NCBI GenBank assembly: GCA_900751755.1
Contig: CAADSP010000012.1
Span: 1 to 6,383 of the forward strand
DNA from: an uncultured Collinsella sp.
GTDB lineage: Bacteria; Actinomycetota; Coriobacteriia; Coriobacteriales; Coriobacteriaceae
Length of the DNA: 6,383 nt
Reading direction: 5' to 3'
Below the pieces are notes generated by a model. It was not told the DNA's origin and did not search any database. It saw nothing but the letters and a program-made list of their open reading frames with translations. Position 1 is the stretch's first letter; each line of letters starts with the position of its first letter. Below are positions 1-5,649 of this stretch, piece after piece. Made by a program: the position numbers and the translations under genes.

Positions 1-67
1 CTGGAGCGGTGAAAGGGGGTCCGGGGGCGGGGAGCGGTCCCGGGTGCCCCTGGGAGCCGGTGGGGGC
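1..67. other. G-rich, probably unreliable window edge
   Basis: The first 67 bases are dominated by G runs (GGGGG three times, GGGG once) and encode a Gly/Pro-rich stretch where a nucleoside hydrolase should have a conserved HG..GLG loop and a Leu-Pro linker. From about 68 onward the frame reads as normal family sequence. The same kind of G/C-run sequence occurs at the other window end. I infer low-quality contig-end sequence rather than biology. Confidence 0.5.
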
Positions 68-719
68 GACCTCGGCCGACGGCAACGCCGCGGTCGATTA
101 TCTGATCGATGCCGCGCGCACCTATGGTCCCGATCTGGTCTACGTGGCGACTGGCCCGCTCTCCAACCTGGCGCTCGCCCTGGAGCGCGATGCGGCAGCG
201 ATGATGTCCATCGGCCGCGTGGTCATGATGGGCGGCGCCCTTACCGTGCCCGGCAACGTGAGCGCGGGCGCCGAGGCCAATATGGCGAGCGACCCCGAGG
301 CAGCCGACGCGGTGCTGCGCTCGGGCCGTAAGCTCACCATGGTGGGTCTGGACGTGACGCATCGCGTGGTGCTCACACGCCGCGACATTGCCGGCTGGAC
401 GGGCTCGGGCACCATGGCGGGCTGCGCATTTGCGAGCATGGTCGAGCACTACATTGGCTCGTACGAGATGAACGCACCCTACCTGGGTGGTTGTGCGCTG
501 CACGATCCACTGGCCGTTGCCGTGGCGATCGACCCCACGCTCGTGGGTGCGCTCGGCTGCAATCTGCGTGTTGATCTGCTGGGCGAGTACCGCGGTCGCA
601 CCATCTGCGATGAGCGCCGCCTGTCCGATCCGGACAAGAGCGCGCTTGTGGCACTGACCGTGGATGCCCCGCGCTTCCTGTCCGAGTTCAAGACGCGCAT
701 GGCTCATGTCCTTGGCTAA
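3..719 (+). CDS. Ribonucleoside hydrolase (inosine-uridine-preferring type), 5'-truncated
   Basis: Calcium-dependent cytoplasmic enzyme family that cleaves the N-glycosidic bond of ribonucleosides to ribose and free base (salvage). The frame is open to the window edge and has no credible start codon. Family members are about 310-320 residues and begin with an Asp-rich DTDPG-type calcium site. That part, roughly 90 residues, is missing here. Numbering from the GTG at 9, visible motifs are ATGPLSN (47-53; the Thr is a usual calcium contact), MMGGA (73-77), GN at 82-83 with E89, N91 and D95 (the GN..E.N...DPEAA substrate block), GLDVTH (113-118) and the catalytic HDP at 165-167. The C-terminus looks complete. 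Residues before about position 68 are Gly/Pro-rich and poorly family-like, probably because of sequence error at the edge. No transcript link to luxS is evident: a 103-base gap with its own promoter separates them. Confident on family; the exact nucleoside preference cannot be read from this fragment. Confidence 0.87.
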   Translation, partial: GAVKGGPGAGSGPGCPWEPVGATSADGNAAVDYLIDAARTYGPDLVYVATGPLSNLALALERDAAAMMSIGRVVMMGGALTVPGNVSAGAEANMASDPEAADAVLRSGRKLTMVGLDVTHRVVLTRRDIAGWTGSGTMAGCAFASMVEHYIGSYEMNAPYLGGCALHDPLAVAVAIDPTLVGALGCNLRVDLLGEYRGRTICDERRLSDPDKSALVALTVDAPRFLSEFKTRMAHVLG

Positions 720-728
720 GTTGTCTTT

Positions 729-758
729 TTGGGACGGGGCTTTTTTGACTGGTATGAT
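729..758 (+). promoter_or_regulatory. Predicted luxS promoter (extended -10)
   Basis: TATGAT at 753-758 is preceded by TGG at 750-752, an extended -10 of the TGn type. TTGGGA at 729-734 is a reasonable -35 with an 18-base spacer. Transcription would start near 765, giving a leader of about 58 bases that holds only the right arm of the surrounding palindrome. Start site not shown by data here. Confidence 0.55.
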
Positions 759-799
759 TGGTGCGACCATTCGAACCAGCTAAAAGAGCCCCGTCCCAA
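729..799. repeat. 71-base imperfect palindrome upstream of luxS
   Basis: Pairing position i with 1528-i gives a 34-pair hairpin, from 729/799 in to 762/766, with a 3-base loop at 763-765. There are 28 Watson-Crick pairs, 3 G-T pairs (742, 747, 755) and 3 mismatches (748, 754, 758). The outer arm is TTGGGACGGGGCTTTTTT, matched by AAAAGAGCCCCGTCCCAA. No T tract follows the right arm on either strand, so it is not a classic intrinsic terminator. It could be a dispersed hairpin repeat, or a structure ending transcripts from the nucleoside hydrolase gene. The luxS promoter appears to lie in its left half. Confidence 0.8.
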
Positions 800-822
800 T
801 TTGACTATCGAGAGGATCTGCC

Positions 823-1311
823 ATGGAGCGCATCGCGAGTTTTTCCGTTGACCATCTGTTGCTTGAGCCCGGCGTGTATGTGAGCCGTATCGACCGCGAT
901 CCGGCGACCGGCGCCGCCGTCACCACGTTTGACCTGCGCCTGACCACGCCCAACAAGGAGCCGGTCATGAACACCGCCGAGTGTCACACCATTGAGCACC
1001 TGGGCGCGACGTTCCTTCGCAATCATGCCGAGTGGTCGAGCCGCATTGTCTACTTTGGCCCCATGGGCTGCCGCACGGGCTTTTACCTCGTCGTATTTGG
1101 CGAGGTGACGAGCGAGGAGATTCTGCCGCTCGTGCGTGAGCTGTTCGAGTTTGTCGCCGGTTTTGAGGGCGATGTTCCCGGTGCCGCTCCCGAGGAATGC
1201 GGCAACTACCTGGACCAGAACCTCCCCATGGCCAACTGGCTTGCGCGCCGCTACCTCGACCGCGACCTGGCCGATATCGACGAGAAGCATCTGCACTATC
1301 AGCAGGCGTAA
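823..1311 (+). CDS. luxS: S-ribosylhomocysteine lyase LuxS
   Basis: Cytoplasmic metalloenzyme of the activated methyl cycle. It converts S-ribosylhomocysteine to homocysteine and 4,5-dihydroxy-2,3-pentanedione, the precursor of the AI-2 signal. The protein is 162 residues, close to the family norm of about 155-170, and reads through without breaks. The metal-binding HTIEH motif is at 55-59 (H55 and H59 ligands, E58 catalytic), with the third ligand C126 in the EECGNY region. The catalytic Cys is C83 (MGCRTGFY), and the substrate residues S6 and R39 are in place, so it should be active. ATG 823 is chosen because AGAGG at 811-815 lies 7 bases upstream and MERIASFSVDHLLLEPGVY is the usual LuxS N-terminus. 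It looks monocistronic: its own extended -10 promoter lies upstream and an intrinsic terminator 30 bases downstream. No SAM or SAH riboswitch-like leader was recognised. Confidence 0.98.
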   Translation: MERIASFSVDHLLLEPGVYVSRIDRDPATGAAVTTFDLRLTTPNKEPVMNTAECHTIEHLGATFLRNHAEWSSRIVYFGPMGCRTGFYLVVFGEVTSEEILPLVRELFEFVAGFEGDVPGAAPEECGNYLDQNLPMANWLARRYLDRDLADIDEKHLHYQQA

Positions 1312-1340
1312 GGGTTTTATCGCCCAAAACGCGTGCATTG

Positions 1341-1371
1341 GGCGCCTTCGCTTATGCGGGGGCGCCTTTTT
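1341..1371 (+). terminator. Intrinsic terminator after luxS
   Basis: GGCGCC at 1341-1346 pairs with GGCGCC at 1361-1366. The stem continues through TT/GG (G-U pairs) and CGC/GCG to an 11-pair stem with loop TTAT (1352-1355), followed by TTTTT at 1367-1371. A second, competing hairpin pairs CGCCCAA (1321-1327) with TTGGGCG (1338-1344). It shares 1341-1344 with the terminator, so the two cannot form together. Confidence 0.9.
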
Positions 1372-1392
1372 GTTGATTGGTCGGGACGAGCG

Positions 1393-1432
1393 TTCAAAAT
1401 CGCTCATGTTTGTTCTAGAATGTTCGTATAGT
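1393..1432 (+). promoter_or_regulatory. Predicted promoter(s) of the DUF4867-family gene
   Basis: Two overlapping solutions are visible. TTCAAA (1393-1398), a 17-base spacer and TAGAAT (1416-1421) would start transcription near 1428. TATAGT (1427-1432) is an equally good -10 but has only a weak -35 near 1404-1410. Both are embedded in the symmetric half-site array at 1411-1456, so a protein bound there would be expected to block polymerase. Confidence 0.5.
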
Positions 1433-1456
1433 CACATTTACGAACAGGAGTGAACA
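1411..1456. promoter_or_regulatory. Symmetric four-half-site operator candidate (TGTTC/GAACA)
   Basis: TGTTC occurs at 1411-1415 and 1421-1425, and GAACA at 1442-1446 and 1452-1456. Both pairs share the same dyad centre (1433.5), and half-sites on each side are 10 bases apart, one helical turn. The inner pair extends to a perfect 8-base inverted repeat, TGTTCGTA (1421-1428) and TACGAACA (1439-1446), around a 10-base spacer. The array covers the -10 elements, the ribosome binding site and the first base of the start codon. This geometry fits two dimers on one DNA face. The regulator is unknown and no regulator gene adjoins it. Confidence 0.6.
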
Positions 1457-2100
1457 TGCATATCTACTCTGTCAACGATCCCGAGTTCAAATCCTATGGC
1501 AACGTTTGGGATGACGTTCCGTCCGAGCTCACGTCGCCCGTGCTCGAGGCGCTTTCAGCCACGCCCATTCCCGAGGGCAGCAAGTACGTAGCAAGCGCGC
1601 CGGAGCTCGAGGGCGTCAAAGATGCCGATAAACTGGGCTTTCTCATGTTTGGCGGCCGTCCCTTCCAGCTCGGCTGGTGCAACGGCCACAACACGCGTCT
1701 CAACTGCCTGGAGTATCACCGCGCGAGCGAATTCAACCTGGGCGCTCGCGACTTTATCCTGCTCGTGGCGCATCGCTGGGAGATCGAGGACGGCAAGCTC
1801 GACACCGCGTGTGTCAAGGCGTTTCGCGTGCCGGCGGGTACGGTCGTCGAAGTCTTCAACACCACGCTCCACTACACGCCGTGCATGGTCGACGACGGTG
1901 GCTTCCAGGTGATGGTGGCGCTGCCCGCCGGCACCAACGGCCCGCGCCCCGAGGTCGCGGCCGACATGCCTGCGGCCGGCGACAGCTACTGCTACTGGAA
2001 GGCCGACAAGTGGGTCCTCTGCCATGCTGACAGCCCCAAGGCAGCCGAAGGCGGCTACGTAGGCCTCATCGGCAAGAACCTCGACATCACCGTGGACTAG
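1456..2100 (+). CDS. DUF4867-family cupin-like protein, function unknown
   Basis: 214-residue soluble protein with no signal peptide or membrane segment. I recognise the family from two conserved blocks. One is at 73-105, with GWCNGHNTRLNCLEYH, where H78, E86 and H88 could be cupin-like metal ligands followed by SEFN and a DFILLVAH strand. The other is at 128-161, with TTLHYTPC (H139), a Gly-Phe turn and VALPAGTN. The Tyr/Trp-rich C-terminus (178-187) also looks family-like. Cupin fold and metal binding are inferred; no reaction is known to me, though the scaffold suits a sugar- or small-molecule-modifying enzyme. ATG 1456 is chosen because AGGAG at 1446-1450 sits 5 bases upstream; the in-frame GTG at 1450 overlaps that site. 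The gene is alone between the luxS terminator and a hairpin repeat, with a striking symmetric operator over its promoter, so it is probably controlled by a specific repressor. Confidence 0.82.
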   Translation: MHIYSVNDPEFKSYGNVWDDVPSELTSPVLEALSATPIPEGSKYVASAPELEGVKDADKLGFLMFGGRPFQLGWCNGHNTRLNCLEYHRASEFNLGARDFILLVAHRWEIEDGKLDTACVKAFRVPAGTVVEVFNTTLHYTPCMVDDGGFQVMVALPAGTNGPRPEVAADMPAAGDSYCYWKADKWVLCHADSPKAAEGGYVGLIGKNLDITVD

Positions 2101-2105
2101 CGCAT

Positions 2106-2156
2106 CGCCCCAAACCACCACAAAGGTGCCTGTCCCCTTTGCGGTGGTTTGGGGCG
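2106..2156. repeat. REP-like hairpin with CTGTCCCC core
   Basis: Pairing i with 4262-i gives a 21-pair stem (2106-2126 with 2136-2156), one mismatch (2120/2142) and a 9-base loop at 2127-2135. The arms are CGCCCCAAACCACCACAAAGG and its near complement; the core reads GGTGCCTGTCCCC. It starts 5 bases after the DUF4867 stop codon and has no T tract after it. I recall this core as a dispersed intergenic repeat in Coriobacteriia, and similar cores elsewhere are linked to REP-associated tyrosine transposases. That is memory, not a search. It may also protect or end the upstream transcript. Confidence 0.75.
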
Positions 2157-2175
2157 GGCGGATATCGGGAAGTGC

Positions 2176-2210
2176 CAGACGGGGGAGGCTGCCGGGCGCC
2201 TTGCCGTCTG
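2176..2210 (+). terminator. Possible weak terminator-like hairpin
   Basis: CAGACGG (2176-2182) pairs with CCGTCTG (2204-2210), and an inner AGGC/GCCT (2186-2189, 2198-2201) extends it across a small internal loop. Only TTTT follows, at 2215-2218 after CGGA. It could be a weak terminator between the DUF4867 gene and the signalling operon, or chance in G+C-rich sequence. Confidence 0.3.
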
Positions 2211-2233
2211 CGGATTTTGGGACATGTGGCCCG

Positions 2234-2260
2234 CTTTTTGAGCCTGCCTGTCGGTACACT
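2234..2260 (+). promoter_or_regulatory. Possible promoter of the three-gene signalling operon
   Basis: TACACT at 2255-2260 is a good -10 match. The -35 is poor; CTTTTT at 2234-2239 with a 15-base spacer is the best I see. A start near 2267 would make ATG 2270 leaderless, or give an ~87-base leader to ATG 2354. The leader would carry a small hairpin, GATCCGC (2310-2316) with GCGGATC (2324-2330). Confidence 0.35.
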
Positions 2261-2353
2261 AAAAGCACTATGGGTACCCGCGAGCGACATATCGGCCACG
2301 CGGCCGCCCGATCCGCACCCGTGGCGGATCCCAGGGGCGGCAGGCTCTTCGCC

Positions 2354-4153
2354 ATGCCGCGATTCCTTGTTGGCATAACACATCAGGCGTACCGTCGCCG
2401 CGTCTTCGCTATCGCCGGCGCCATCACCGCACTGTTCCTCATGCTTTTGGCAGTCTTGCCGGCGCTGTTCGCCTTCGACCCCAAACTTTCTAACGCCGTG
2501 CCCGCCTATAGCGAGGTGTCCGAAGAGGTCGTGGATGCGCTCGTCCATTCGAGCTCTCTCCCGCTGCTTGTCGCCGCAATTGTATTTTCAATTTGGGGCG
2601 TATCGGTCTATCTGCGCTGTTTGGACTATGTGCTGCGCCGCCGCCTTGTTGCCATCGCCACCATCTGCGCCCTGTGGATGATCGAAGTCATTCTCAAGTA
2701 CAAGTCGTTCACGCCGTTCTATGCCACCGTGCTGTGGTACCTGTACTACGTGCCCATGACGCTCATTCCGCTGCTCTACCAGTTGTGTGGTCTGCGCCTT
2801 GCGGGTCTGGAGCAACACCGCCTGGGTCGCCGCTACTGCGCTGCGCTGTGGATTGTGGCCATCCTGCTTATCGGATTTGTGCTCACCAACGATTTTCACC
2901 AGCAGGTCTTCCACTTTGACCGTACAAGCGACACCTGGAGCAACGATTACACGTACGGCTGGGGTTATTTCGCCGTTCTCGTGTGGACGGCCTTTAACTT
3001 TGTGGCCTTTTTTATCCTGGTGGGCCGGTCCTCGTCCTTTCGCATCCAACGTTTCTCGGGCACGGCGGTGCTCGTGCTGCTGGGCGGCGCGTTCTTTGCC
3101 ATCTCATATGCGTTGCGCGTGCCCTGGGCATGGAGGCTCAACTTCTCGCTCATCTATTGCGTCTTGTGTGTGGTGGCGATGGAAATCTGTCTCGATTGCG
3201 GTGTCATTCCGTCATATCACGACATCGCCGGCATCTTCGACACCTTGCCGCTCGACCTCAAAGTTCTAACGCGCGACCTGCAGGAAGTCTATGCCACGCC
3301 GGTGTCAAAGCCAATGCCGGTAGGCGTGTGCGAAGAGCTGCGAGCCCAGGAACACGGGCATGCCCATGCCTTTGCCGTGGAGTCCAATCCCGATGTAATG
3401 TACCGAGCCTTTCCACTGCTGGGTGGATCGGCCCTGCTTGCCCAAGACGTGTCGGATCTCAACGAGCTTAACCGTGAACTGGCACACCGTCGCATGGAGC
3501 TGCAGCGTCAAAACGAGCTGCTCGCTGCCGACTACGACCTTAAGACGCACCTGGCAGATCAAGAGGCCGAGACCTTGCTGGTTCAAGACGTGGACCAGGC
3601 GCTTGCCCGCGCGCTCGAAGGGATGTACGACCTGCTGAGCTCGCTGCCGCCGTTGACCGATGAAGCGTCTTCGCACGAGCGTTACCGCATGCTGCAGCGA
3701 GCCAAGATGCTCGTCGCCTATTGCAAGCGCAAAGGGTCGCTCACGTTGGCACAGCACGGGGAGAGCGGTTTTGATCGCGACCGCATTCAGCTCATTGCCA
3801 ACGAGCTCGCAAGCGACCTGCGCACCATCGATATCGATTGCGCTTCGATTATCGCCATACGGCGCCCGGTTCGCGCCAGTACGGTAAGCGCCCTGTACGA
3901 CTGCGTGTATGACTTTGCGTTTTTTGCCTACACCACCGACCATCCGGCGCTTATGTATCACTTGGGCGACCATGACCGATGCAGTGTCGAGCTGCGCGCC
4001 ACGCTTTTTTCCAACGATGATGAAGATCTTTCGCAGACGCCCGCCGCGCAAGAGCTCGAAAGCGCTCTGCAAGGGCGCAACGTGGCATACCGCCTTGAGG
4101 GCGAGCCCGGCCAGCTGCGCATGATCGTCTTGATGCCGCGGGCGGGTGAATGA
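2354..4153 (+). CDS. 7TM sensor protein with degenerate histidine-kinase C-terminus (pseudokinase)
   Basis: 599-residue inner-membrane protein. About eight hydrophobic segments (near 17-40, 68-88, 98-115, 124-146, 163-178, 204-224, 236-254 and 262-279) resemble the histidine-kinase N-terminal 7TM domain plus one leading helix, including its characteristic TNDFHQQVF loop at 178-186. A PAS-like region (~290-366) follows, then a coiled coil (~367-410) and a region that aligns without gaps to the next protein's dimerisation helix. There D414 stands where the phosphoacceptor His should be. The ATP-binding part (~470-595) keeps the overall pattern, including SND at 553-555, but the N-box Asn is replaced by Phe (523 or 524) and the Gly-rich lid is absent. 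I infer a sensor that cannot phosphorylate by itself. Start: ATG 2354 has AGG 9 bases upstream; ATG 2270 (627 residues) is a real alternative, adding an Arg/Ala-rich tail. The stop overlaps the next gene by ATGA, suggesting translational coupling. Confidence 0.8.
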   Translation: MPRFLVGITHQAYRRRVFAIAGAITALFLMLLAVLPALFAFDPKLSNAVPAYSEVSEEVVDALVHSSSLPLLVAAIVFSIWGVSVYLRCLDYVLRRRLVAIATICALWMIEVILKYKSFTPFYATVLWYLYYVPMTLIPLLYQLCGLRLAGLEQHRLGRRYCAALWIVAILLIGFVLTNDFHQQVFHFDRTSDTWSNDYTYGWGYFAVLVWTAFNFVAFFILVGRSSSFRIQRFSGTAVLVLLGGAFFAISYALRVPWAWRLNFSLIYCVLCVVAMEICLDCGVIPSYHDIAGIFDTLPLDLKVLTRDLQEVYATPVSKPMPVGVCEELRAQEHGHAHAFAVESNPDVMYRAFPLLGGSALLAQDVSDLNELNRELAHRRMELQRQNELLAADYDLKTHLADQEAETLLVQDVDQALARALEGMYDLLSSLPPLTDEASSHERYRMLQRAKMLVAYCKRKGSLTLAQHGESGFDRDRIQLIANELASDLRTIDIDCASIIAIRRPVRASTVSALYDCVYDFAFFAYTTDHPALMYHLGDHDRCSVELRATLFSNDDEDLSQTPAAQELESALQGRNVAYRLEGEPGQLRMIVLMPRAGE

Positions 4154-5649
4154 CGATGCAGATTTCGCTCATCCTTCCCCAAATCGTTGCGCTCGATGTT
4201 GTCTTTGCCCTGGCTGCGTGTCTGCAGACGATCCACGTCCCGCTCATCGCATCGCGCCGCTCGTCCTATAACCGTAAGGTGATTTGTGCCTACGAGGCGA
4301 GCCTTGTACTTCACCTAGTTATTTCGGCGCTCATCTTGTTCGCGTCGTCTGGCTCATATCTGGTGGCGCCGCTTGACGTTTGCGCCAGGGCAATGGGCAG
4401 AGCGTTGTGGCTCAATGCCGTGATCTTTGCCTACGGCGTGGTGCTTATGGTGCACTATCGTCGCCCCGTCATGCTGGCCGAACTGTTGCTCGTTGCCGCC
4501 GTGACGCCGCCGGTGGTTTTTGCCATGGGCTCGGCGTGGACCGTTGTCCTTATCGCAGAGGGAGCGTTTTTCCTGTTCCGCTCCATTGCGGCGCTCTTGA
4601 TGGATGTCCGCAACCGCCAGGAGGATATCACCGCGTTCTCGACGATCGAGACCATCAACGTGATTCCCGTGGGCATCCTGTATCTGGACCCGAGGGGCCG
4701 TCCGCTGCTCATGAACCGCTGCATGCGAAAAAACCTGGTGGAGCTTCATATGCCCACCGACCTAGGCGATATGAGCGGTACATGGAACGACCTGCGCAAA
4801 CTCAGCATGCAAATGCCCGAAAGCAGCCAGAACCGCGTGCGGATTAATCTGGACCGCTTTGGTGAGGCGCGCGTTGTGGTCGAGGTTTCTCCCGCCGAGA
4901 TTCGCTTGTTCGTGCACGATGACGTTATGGTTTCGGGCCGCCTCTTCGAGCGCATTATCGGTCTGGATGTAACAGAGTATGCGCATGCCCATGATCGCCT
5001 AGCGCAAGCCAACCACCTGCTTGAGCTTGCGGGCCAAGAGCTCCAAGCCCAGATCGAAGAAGTCAAAAAAGTTGCTGACAATGCGGCCTATCTGCGTATG
5101 CGCGCTCGCGTGCACGACGTGATCGGGCAGCGCCTGTCCATTCTCCATCGTTATCTGGAGGAAGGGCGCCTGGATGACGAGTCACTCGAGCAGATCGACC
5201 CGCTGCTGCGCTCAATCGCTGCCGATCTGCGCAGCGGGGGCGACAGCGAACCGGCAGAGCAACTGGGCGATATCGTCCATGCCTTTGGCCTGGTGAGCGT
5301 GCAGATCGATGTGGAGGGCGAGCTGCCAAACGACGCGCGTGTCGCCGCAGCATTTTTGCAGATTATCCGCGAAGCCTCGACCAATGCCACCAAGCATGCA
5401 CAGGCCCATCAGGTCCATGTGCGCCTGTGGCAGGAGGGGACAGAAGACGGCGCTGTCGCGCGGATGGTCGTTTCTAACGACGGCGCGCCTGCACCCGTAT
5501 CGTATCGCGAGGGAACGGGTATCCCAGGTATGAGGCATGTCGCACAGAATCTGGGCGGCAGCCTGGAAGTCCACACCGCCCCGCCCTTCACGCTTACGGT
5601 GTCCATCCCGCTCGCCTCCAGCGCCACGGCCCAAAGGAGAAGTTCATGA
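4150..5649 (+). CDS. Membrane sensor histidine kinase (HisKA_3-like, PAS-containing)
   Basis: 499-residue inner-membrane kinase expected to autophosphorylate on His and pass phosphate to the response regulator encoded next. About five membrane helices (near 8-30, 45-66, 86-103, 108-127, 129-151) have short loops, so the signal is probably sensed in the membrane or received from the preceding 7TM protein. A PAS-like domain (~163-275, with IPVGILYLDPRGRPL at 172-186) follows, then a coiled coil (~276-312). The phosphoacceptor is H322 in VHDVIGQRLSIL, a DesK/NarX-style motif. The ATP domain has an N-box with E408 and N412 (REASTNATKHA), NDG at 443-445 and the lid GTGIPGM at 455-461, ending in SIPL. 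All key residues are present. ATG 4150 overlaps the upstream TGA (ATGA); ATG 4156, two codons on, is possible. The stop again overlaps the next start by ATGA. Signal unknown. Confidence 0.92.
   Translation: MTMQISLILPQIVALDVVFALAACLQTIHVPLIASRRSSYNRKVICAYEASLVLHLVISALILFASSGSYLVAPLDVCARAMGRALWLNAVIFAYGVVLMVHYRRPVMLAELLLVAAVTPPVVFAMGSAWTVVLIAEGAFFLFRSIAALLMDVRNRQEDITAFSTIETINVIPVGILYLDPRGRPLLMNRCMRKNLVELHMPTDLGDMSGTWNDLRKLSMQMPESSQNRVRINLDRFGEARVVVEVSPAEIRLFVHDDVMVSGRLFERIIGLDVTEYAHAHDRLAQANHLLELAGQELQAQIEEVKKVADNAAYLRMRARVHDVIGQRLSILHRYLEEGRLDDESLEQIDPLLRSIAADLRSGGDSEPAEQLGDIVHAFGLVSVQIDVEGELPNDARVAAAFLQIIREASTNATKHAQAHQVHVRLWQEGTEDGAVARMVVSNDGAPAPVSYREGTGIPGMRHVAQNLGGSLEVHTAPPFTLTVSIPLASSATAQRRSS
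5633..5640 (+). promoter_or_regulatory. Strong ribosome binding site of the response regulator
   Basis: AAAGGAGA, with GGAG ending 6 bases before ATG 5646, lies inside the last codons of the kinase gene and fixes the regulator start. The two upstream genes of the operon lack such a site, so the regulator may be made in excess over its sensors. Confidence 0.8.

Noticed and set aside
731..746. GGGACGGGGC followed by six T as a terminator of the nucleoside hydrolase gene
   Set aside because: The pairing arm lies downstream at 782-799, so no stem forms before this T run. Classic intrinsic termination does not fit.
805..1407. 200-codon open frame on the minus strand over luxS
   Set aside because: It covers luxS, its ribosome site and its terminator; luxS is unambiguous.
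1411..1446. LexA (SOS) box reading of the GAAC/GTTC repeats
   Set aside because: Actinobacterial SOS boxes have GAAC followed by GTTC about 4 bases later; the symmetric sites here are GTTC first and GAAC second with a 16-base gap.
2126..2353. GTG 2126 as start of the 7TM sensor gene
   Set aside because: It lies inside the REP-like hairpin, has no ribosome binding site, and the added residues are low-information Gly/Arg/Pro. The frame is open only because the DNA is G+C-rich.
1555..2376. 273-codon open frame on the minus strand over the DUF4867 gene
   Set aside because: It runs through the REP-like hairpin and intergenic DNA, and its residues show no family pattern; the plus-strand gene has RBS, promoter and conserved motifs.
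3305..4072. 255-codon open frame on the minus strand inside the sensor gene
   Set aside because: It is antisense to a frame with clear membrane and coil structure, has no recognisable domain, and is the usual G+C-rich shadow.
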